From assembly GCA_944472155.2 (NCBI GenBank), contig OX235272.1, positions 82,714,020 through 82,778,019 on the forward strand: 64,000 bases of DNA. The letters are read 5' to 3'. Source of the DNA: Trichobilharzia szidati (Eukaryota > Platyhelminthes > Trematoda > Strigeidida > Schistosomatidae). Below the pieces are notes generated by a model. The model was given only the letters and a program-made list of their open reading frames with translations. It searched no databases and had not been told where the DNA came from. Below, one piece after another: positions 57,366 to 64,000 of this stretch. The translations under genes and the position numbers were made by a program. Numbering within the stretch: position 1 is the stretch's first letter; every line of letters starts with the position of its first letter.

Positions 57366-57767
57366 TGCAAATGACGAATCTGATTTAATACAGAATTAGT
57401 TAGTCTAAGTAGCTAGCCAGAATTCAAGAGGTTTGAAATAATCTACTATTCTGAGCTCATTCTGAGGCATGAAAGAACTGGACGGTTTGACCGGCGCTTA
57501 GATCACTTCAGTCTGAATGGCAAGCACCACTGCTTGGCGTGAATGGTTTTTAGCTACTTAGTCCTATAAATTAGACTGTTATTTTTCCGATCATTTCATT
57601 AAAAAAGAATTGCTTGATTCTAATACATTTTTCTTCCCTATTTACTCCCCTGTTTTTATCTTTGCTCTCTCCTGCATCCATATACAAGTACTTGCTTGTC
57701 CTTTTTCCCAATGTTTATCGATTTTTACAAATTCATTTATTTCATTCCATTTCAATTTTCCTGTTCT

Positions 57768-57769
<2 letters not shown>

Positions 57770-57801
<32 letters not shown>
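57770..57801. repeat. (TA)n microsatellite
   Basis: About fifteen TA units. Confidence 0.9.
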
Positions 57802-57802
<1 letters not shown>

Positions 57803-58029
57803 TTCGATATTGTTGAGAAAATTGCATTAAACGGATAAATGGTGAGTGAAAGATTATTTTAGCTTTCTTTTTTGTTGTTGTTGTTGAAATTATTGATTTT
57901 TACAGAATGAACAGTATCAAAAACAACACAACAACAACAATAAAAAAAATATTTGGCATCAAAGAAGTATAGGCTTAAACAGCGCGTGAGTGAGTGAGTG
58001 AATAATTTGTAAGAAAGTACTTTATACAC

Positions 58030-58715
58030 CACTTTTAATGACTGAGTTATTAGATTCTACCGCCAACACAAAATCGAAGAGCTACAGGGGAAAACCAGTC
58101 AGTCGACAGCAGAGGCCGGCCGAGAAGAAAGAGTTGACGAAGATATCCGACAAGCAACGGCAACAACAACAAGCACCAAGTACTATCAACGATAGAAATC
58201 TGAAGCAAAATTGTTTCAAATACCGACAGACAACACAAATGAGGATGCCAAAGTCTACTGTACAGAGAGCATGGAACAAGTGGTGCGTCTTCAACACTAG
58301 TGTCAAATAAGTGCTTCTGTGTGGTTCAGAGACTTGGCGTGGGTGTCTAAACAGCTGTACAGGTCATCGGATACATACTGAAGGGGAGATGGCCAAAAAG
58401 GATTAGCGATAAGCAGCTGAGGAAGCTAATCAACAAAGAAGCTACTGCCCAACACATATGCCGAGTAAAATGCAGATGAATCAGACACAATCTGAGAAGA
58501 ACGTTAAGTGACATCGCATCCAAGACTATCGCTGGAATGGGACCTGAATGACAAACAACGAGTTGGGAGTCGGTGTGAGGATGATATAGAAGAGATGAGA
58601 GCTTGTTAGCAGTCATGAAGCCAGGCGAAGAGAACTTTAGAGAAGAGGATGAAATTGACATTTGTTGAAGAAGCCCTCTATTCCACTCAGAACTAAGTGG
58701 AATAAAAATAATGAT
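58030..58715 (+). mobile_element. RTE-like 3' portion (family 1)
   Basis: The segment from 58100 (KTSQSTAEAGREE in frame with the post-RT linker of relatives) through 58400-58680, which encodes RWMNQTQSEERVK-like and LTFVEEALYSTQN-like fragments. It ends 'gtggaataaaaataatgat'. Related to the copy inserted at 12617-13590. Confidence 0.65.
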
Positions 58716-58849
58716 AATGATACTGCTAACAAAATTTCGTTAAATGTAAGTCAGTAACCCCTTGCTCCTATTTCTCCCTCTAACTCTATCAATTATTTCG
58801 CCTATTTCGCATTTCACAATCAGCATTAATGAGAGAAATCAGAAAGAAG

Positions 58850-59375
58850 CAGTCTCCTTCACCCACCGACCTAGGAAGCATCGTTTCAACTACAGGCGAA
58901 CAGAACTTACGAGGATGTCAAAGGGAGGATCGGGAAAGCAAGGCATGGCTTCATTTCTCTCAAGTCTGTGTGGAGGTCAACAGGACTGACTCAGCATGAA
59001 AATGAAAGTAAGAACTGGATTTTCAACTCCATTGTCATTTCATTGCTAATTACCATACAGATCAGAGAATTAGCGCCGCGCTGCGTCAAGTAGGCCGCTT
59101 CGAACAAACTACACACCTTCATCAACAGCTGTCTCCGCTCAGCAATTTGCTCAAGATCAGATGGCCGGTCAGAAAAGATCAGCAACAGGGAGGGATCTCT
59201 TGTAATGAGCGAACCAACCCAGCGATGGTGGCGTGAAATGGATGAGGTCATGTGAAGAGGAGATGAAAGCATGCGTGCAGACGTGATGCCAGATGAAATC
59301 GTTGGCAGATAACCGAAAGCATCGGAGACGTGCCCCTGGAGCCCTATGTTTCTCTAGGAACTAAAGGAAATAATA
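58850..59375 (+). mobile_element. RTE-like 3' fragment (family 1), second copy
   Basis: A second copy in the same orientation, starting at 'agaaatcagaaagaagcag', with 'ctgactcagcatgaaaatga' (the coding strand of the 13100 region) and the C-terminus near 59240-59350, ending 'aaaggaaataataatttt'. Confidence 0.65.
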
Positions 59376-59639
59376 ATTTTACATTTCAGTCTCATTATGA
59401 ATAAATCAACTGTTGAGTGATATACAAGCCACATATTTTTATCATAAGGATAGAGTATTTCGATACCTCATTATTTGCAAGAATTTGAAGTCTGAAGCCA
59501 CATTGAACCAAAAAAGTAACTGAGTAAGACATGTCTAACTGCAAACAATAATACAGTCCTTAAAAGTGCATCACTCGTTGTCTTCCTAAAATGAAACACA
59601 AAATACGGAGACTAGTGACTTCTAATTGTATTCATCAGC

Positions 59640-60060
59640 TCAACTACTCCTCTGGAGTCAGCTGTATTGGTCTTAGTCCTAGGAACCCTAATTTTTCGTG
59701 CTTCTAGGGAACACCCATCAATGTGGCTAAATGGATGTGTTGTTAAAACCACCAAAAGTTTTATATCAGATCACTTTATCCAAAAAAGGTCACATAACAA
59801 CAGTGAAGAGTCTTCCTCGATCATCTATCGAGTATCGGATAAATTACTAAACACCAGACAGCAGAGGCTATTGTAATTCTCCTGCTGTCCAAGGTATGAA
59901 TTCATAAATTCTGTACTACTTTCCTCAATTTATCTGATATTCTGTTTAGTGTAACATTAAGGCGGATTACTGGTGTTTGTGAGATGTAATCTATCAATAC
60001 TATTGATTCAGTGTAATTTAAAACAGCATTCATGTTGTTAATAACAATCATTCTTTATTT
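59640..60060 (+). mobile_element. PLE C-terminal fragment
   Basis: Encodes SGVSCIGLSPRN (a decayed GIY-YIG block), FRASREHPSMWLNGCVVKTT, KSFISDHFIQ and, near 59810, ESSSIIYRVSDKLLNTRQQR. The rest is lost. Confidence 0.65.
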
Positions 60061-60329
60061 CCTCTTCGACGATTCATTTTTCATAAGTTGTACAATCATA
60101 ATTATATTTAATAAAGAATTAATAAGAACAGTCAGATACTGGTAAAATTTGTCCTTGAAAATGTATCACGTAATGTAAGATGTAGTCTGGGCAGAGTGAC
60201 TAACTGGAAATTAGAAAATGGGACAGAAATTGACATGACGTAGCAAGTGTAAGGAAATGACTACTCAATATGACTGTGTACAGTTGGCAGGATCTATTGG
60301 AAAGATAATAAAGCGTATTTTTATAAAAT

Positions 60330-61215
60330 CTATGAAAACCTAGAATTCAAACCTTAAATTCTTAGATACCAACTTTCTAAATGTCTGAAGAAGACATTTC
60401 AAGCAGCTACCTCACGTGTCACACTCTCCAGCAGACAGTTAATCCAGTCTAACGTCAAGGATAAGATACCTCTTTTGGCCACCTCAATGTGTATTTGTCA
60501 GTTCACCTGCTCATGTGGAGCAAAGTAAATCGGTCGTACGCAACGTCAAGTCCGCAAAAGTATTATGGAACACTGTCCAGCTTGGTTAGCCCGAGGAGAA
60601 AAGAATAGTAGCAGCTCCACTCTCGAACACCTTGTCAACTCTAGACATCGAGCACCCCACATGAATGCTTCACAGTGCTACAAAGAGTCCCTCAGTATCA
60701 TACAAAGACACTTCGAATAAACCATCTGTACATAGCTGAATCATTGACTATTCGGGATCTGAAAACGGGATCTTGGCATTCAAAAGCACTACATACATTC
60801 ACTCGCCCTACCCTGGCCAGAGTAACGTTCTTACTATAATTTTGCTTGTTTTTATTATGTAAGTTTACTATTATTACTTTATTACCACTCTATTACTGTT
60901 TATTACTTACATTGCGTTTTCATACAGATTTTACTTAAAAACACTTTATCGTCTTTCCACCAGATCCTGGCAACTCTACACAACTATATTGATTAGTTAT
61001 TTTCTCACACTTATTACGTCATGCCAACTTCTGTCTCTCCTCTAAACTCCAATTAGTCACCCGTCTAGACTATACCTTACATTACGTGATACATTTTTTC
61101 AAAAAACAAATTTTACCAGTATCTGATTGTTCTTTTGAATTTTAGTTAAATATAATCACGATTGTACAGCTTATGAAAATGAATCGTCGGAAAGAAAATT
61201 TCTTCGCTGTTTACG
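60330..61215 (+). mobile_element. PLE fragment with one-stop GIY-YIG domain
   Basis: Around 60440-60720 a frame encodes SNVKDKIPLLATSMCICQFT, CSCGAK-stop-IGRTQRQV, IMEHCPAWLARGE and HLVNSRHRAPHMNAS, ending at 60720. A single TAA replaces the Tyr of YIG. The 3' region runs to the motif 'atcgtcggaaagaaaatt' near 61185. Confidence 0.75.
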
Positions 61216-61269
61216 TCTTTATCTTATGACTCAAGACGGGGATATTTCGTTCACAATCTTCAATTATTA

Positions 61270-61345
61270 TGGCCAAGTAACCGTAGCATCTGATGATGAA
61301 TTTCTCGAAAAGAATATTCTTTGTTCATTAATCAGTCTTTAAAAA
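61270..61345 (+). mobile_element. PLE 3' terminus, extra copy
   Basis: 'gcatctgatgatgaatttct' then 'cgaaaagaatattctttgtt', the same terminal block as 19415-19465 and 32708-32760, with no coding attached. Confidence 0.5.
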
Positions 61346-61384
61346 CTTTCAGTGGGCATCTTCAATTATAAAACAATATTTAAA

Positions 61385-61590
61385 CTGTTAAATGGTATAC
61401 GAGCTTACGTGGTAAGTGGAAGGTTCTGGGTTCGAACCCTGGCAGTGGGTGCGTACCGCCGATTATTCCCGAACTAGGATGAAACAGCTATTCAGCACTC
61501 CGGTGCTGGTTTTCAATGGTTCTCTAATTGATATCAATCCGTGGTCAAACTCAAAAAGAAAAATCTAATCCTTACAAACCAACTCTTGAA
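61385..61590 (+). mobile_element. SINE B copy
   Basis: tRNA-like block (box A partly lost, box B 'gggttcgaaccctgg' at 61430), ribozyme remnant 61447-61500 (CCGATTATTCCC, AGGATGAAACAGCTATTC) and tail ending 'ccaactcttgaaaa'. Confidence 0.65.
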
Positions 61591-62285
61591 AATATATTAA
61601 ATTGGTTCTTATGTGTTGATTATCACATTTATAAATGCAAATAACTGGTATTAATAGCAGGCATACAAATCTACCACTAAATAAATAAGGAATACAGGTG
61701 TTAAGGCGTTCTCAGGCTTGAAGTAAGTCTGCTGATCGAGAAGGAGCACTAAGTACGGTCAATAAGTAGACTAGCTGATACAATGCCTGCAGAACTTGAT
61801 TTCGAAATCTCGACAAACAGTACCTACAACACAAAGATAGTGTTTAAATGGCCCAGAACATGACAAGAATGACAATAGGTGTGCATTATAAACAGTTACA
61901 AATATACAGAATGTCACTTTTCTGTGTGATGAAAGCTCGCCAGCTAATTATTCGATTAGATGTCAACCATAACTAACATCTGAAAGTTAGGTCACACTTT
62001 ATGCCCATCACCACACTTTTTCGTGTAGTTTATGTCAATAATTATCAGTAGTAGATACTTACTATCTAGCGGGAACTGATATACCCATACAGAGTATAAT
62101 CCACGCACAAGGTTAAAGCTTTATCACTACATAAAATGACGCAGTATACTGCTTCGGGTTTTTAAAACTTTGAATAATTCAGGTTTCAACTACGGAAAAA
62201 AGAGCTGAATTTCCAGAAGCTTTCAGATAAATATTGTAGACAAGTTGCAACAAGCATAAAAATCCAAACTAAAAACTTTCTCCCA
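61591..62285. other. No gene recognised
   Basis: No long frame, splice pair or repeat family readable by eye. Confidence 0.5.
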
Positions 62286-62289
62286 ATTA

Positions 62290-63060
62290 TTACTATTATT
62301 ATTTAGTTCCTAGAGGAACATTGAGCTTCAGTCGCACGTCCGCAACGCGTTCGATTCTCCGCCAACATTTTCACCTGGCTCCACGTCTGCACACATGCTT
62401 TCACTTGACCTCCTCCATGTCACCCCAACCTCACACTGACGACCAACTCGCCGCTTCCAATTCGATTTCCACTTGGGCGATGGCCTGGTGTGTGATGTCA
62501 CTGACTTGATGGTTTGTTTTCTCAGAGTATTGCGAATCCACCTCCATTTATTCCTGCATATGTGTTGCACAATTGGCTCCTACTGGGTTGGTCCACTCCC
62601 AGAGATTTCTCCCTGTCGGAGTTCTCTCCTGGTCATCCGATCTTGAGCAAATTATTGAGCGAAGACAGCTGTTGGCGAAGGTCTGCAGTTTCTTAAAATA
62701 GGCCTTCGTGACGAGGCGTCAAGTCCCTGATCCGTAGGTAGGTGAAGGAGGTTGCTTCTTTCAGATTTCTCTCATTTATGTTGATTGTTGTCTGTTGTTG
62801 TTGTTGCTGCTGGCTAGGAATCTTCATGACCTCTGTTTTCTCTATGTTCACCTAAAGTTCTATCACTGATACTTCTTCTATCTCCAACTTGTTGCTTTTC
62901 ATATGCATATCTTCCACTTTGTGGGTAATCAGACGCATATCATCGGCGAAGTCGAGATCCTCCACGCTTTTTGTGTGCCTGTCTCTTTTTTGCCCGGCCA
63001 GCTGTCTGTCGCATTATCCAGTCCCAATTAAATCTTCATATTTAGGGTGGTATTCGTCTC
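62290..63060 (-). mobile_element. RTE-like 3' portion (family 1)
   Basis: Same subfamily as the insertion at 12617-13590. The minus strand reads MQHICRNKWRWIRNTLRKQ, TRPSPKWKSNWKRRVGRQCE, and VGVTWRRSSE near the end. RT-linker sequence lies at the right end. It ends at 62296 with (AAT)n. Confidence 0.75.
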
Positions 63061-63079
63061 AGCCATTTCTAGCTTAAAT

Positions 63080-64000
63080 AATAATTACTTGAGTGAATGA
63101 GGACCTCTTATATGAGAATAATCAATGTCCAGAAAAATTATGCTTTACGTAATCTCTACATTTCTTCATATACATTCGTGCTTAGCACTAAACTGACTAA
63201 ATACTTTCAATTAGTAAAGATGACGTGTAGTGACTGGACCCAGAAGTTCATGCACTTATAGTGTACATTGAACCTTTGAACTTTTGTTTCAACGCACTCA
63301 CCCACTTTTGGTGCACCTTCATCTTTTGATTTTCTTTTTCTCTCGTTACAGAGTATCAGCAGCAGTTTTATACTAATTTTTTTTTCATTTCACCTCGAAC
63401 TGCCGGCTAAACCTGCTGGCTTTAATGTCGTCTCGTGGTTCACATCAATTGAGGAATTACGAACAGTATAGTATTTTTCCCTACACAATTTCTTTAAAAA
63501 AAGAACAAGAACAACTAAAAAACAATAAGTAAAAAAATACGTCTAAAAAAGGAATTTAAAAAAAATTAAAAATAAGAAAACTTGCATCGTATGGTTGAAT
63601 GGACCGTTACATATTTTTGCGCATAAATGCGTCACTACTATGCTGTACCTTTTAATTCGCTCAATCTATTTTCACAGACTTTACTGTGTTCACTCGGATT
63701 GTGCCCTGTTGAAACTTATGTATTTTGTGAACCGTACTTGTAATCATTTTTCACCACTTTATTTATACAGCTCGCAACATTTTTTAAAATTGAAATTGTA
63801 ACTACTCTTAGCTCTTGGTTATTTTCACATTTTTCTCTGCAACTTCCATAAATTTTCACAATGTTAGCAATTTCCTTTGTTTTATTTCAATCTGACGTAT
63901 TACGTCCATGTTACGCCAGTTTTCCTCGCATTTATTCCGCCCAAGCTTTTGTAATACCTTTATGCCGATTTTGAAATCTTAACCTCTTCTCTCATTCTTC
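63080..64000. other. No gene recognised
   Basis: A/T-rich tracts at 63480-63570 and no convincing coding to the window end. Confidence 0.5.

Noticed and set aside
57610..57838. Hydrophobic frames that could be small membrane proteins
   Set aside because: They read through a T-rich region and a TA microsatellite in several frames, with no other gene signal.

Overview
The window looks like an intergenic to intronic stretch of a blood-fluke (Schistosoma or a close schistosomatid) genome. The base composition is AT-rich. Two spliced genes occupy the left 11 kb. The rest is dense with retroelement debris of types known from schistosomes: RTE-type non-LTR elements with (AAT)n tails, Penelope-like elements (PLEs) with a GIY-YIG domain, tRNA-derived SINEs, and retroposons carrying hammerhead ribozymes. 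The species cannot be fixed from the sequence alone. No bacterial gene organisation, CRISPR array or rRNA was seen.

0-11 kb: a minus-strand gene starts at 4073. Its first exon is a SAM domain and its third carries a signature shared with vertebrate C19orf47. Two introns of 35 and 34 bp separate exons 1-3. Exon 4 (polyglutamine plus acidic/serine stretch) lies about 3 kb further on, after an intron holding same-strand non-LTR fragments, and the gene then leaves the window. A 566-bp element with inverted ends sits just upstream of its ATG. On the plus strand, a two-exon gene (8352-8571 and 10287-10396) encodes an unrecognised 109-residue protein.

11-64 kb: no further cellular gene could be supported. 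Contents include: (i) more than a dozen 5'-truncated RTE-like copies; (ii) a second and a third non-LTR family, with one clean nested insertion bounded by a 13-bp target-site duplication; (iii) PLE fragments, including one with an intact YVDD reverse-transcriptase motif and a GIY-YIG domain, and one arranged as a large inverted repeat; (iv) three tRNA-derived SINE families; (v) about a dozen copies of a tRNA-headed retroposon carrying a hammerhead ribozyme, one of which (18978-19023) keeps every core base; (vi) a 1063-bp tandem duplication; (vii) a 500-bp GTTA microsatellite.

The most interesting structure is the ribozyme-bearing retroposon family, with copies in every stage of decay and several arranged head to head. 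All assignments come from reading the sequence; no database search was run.
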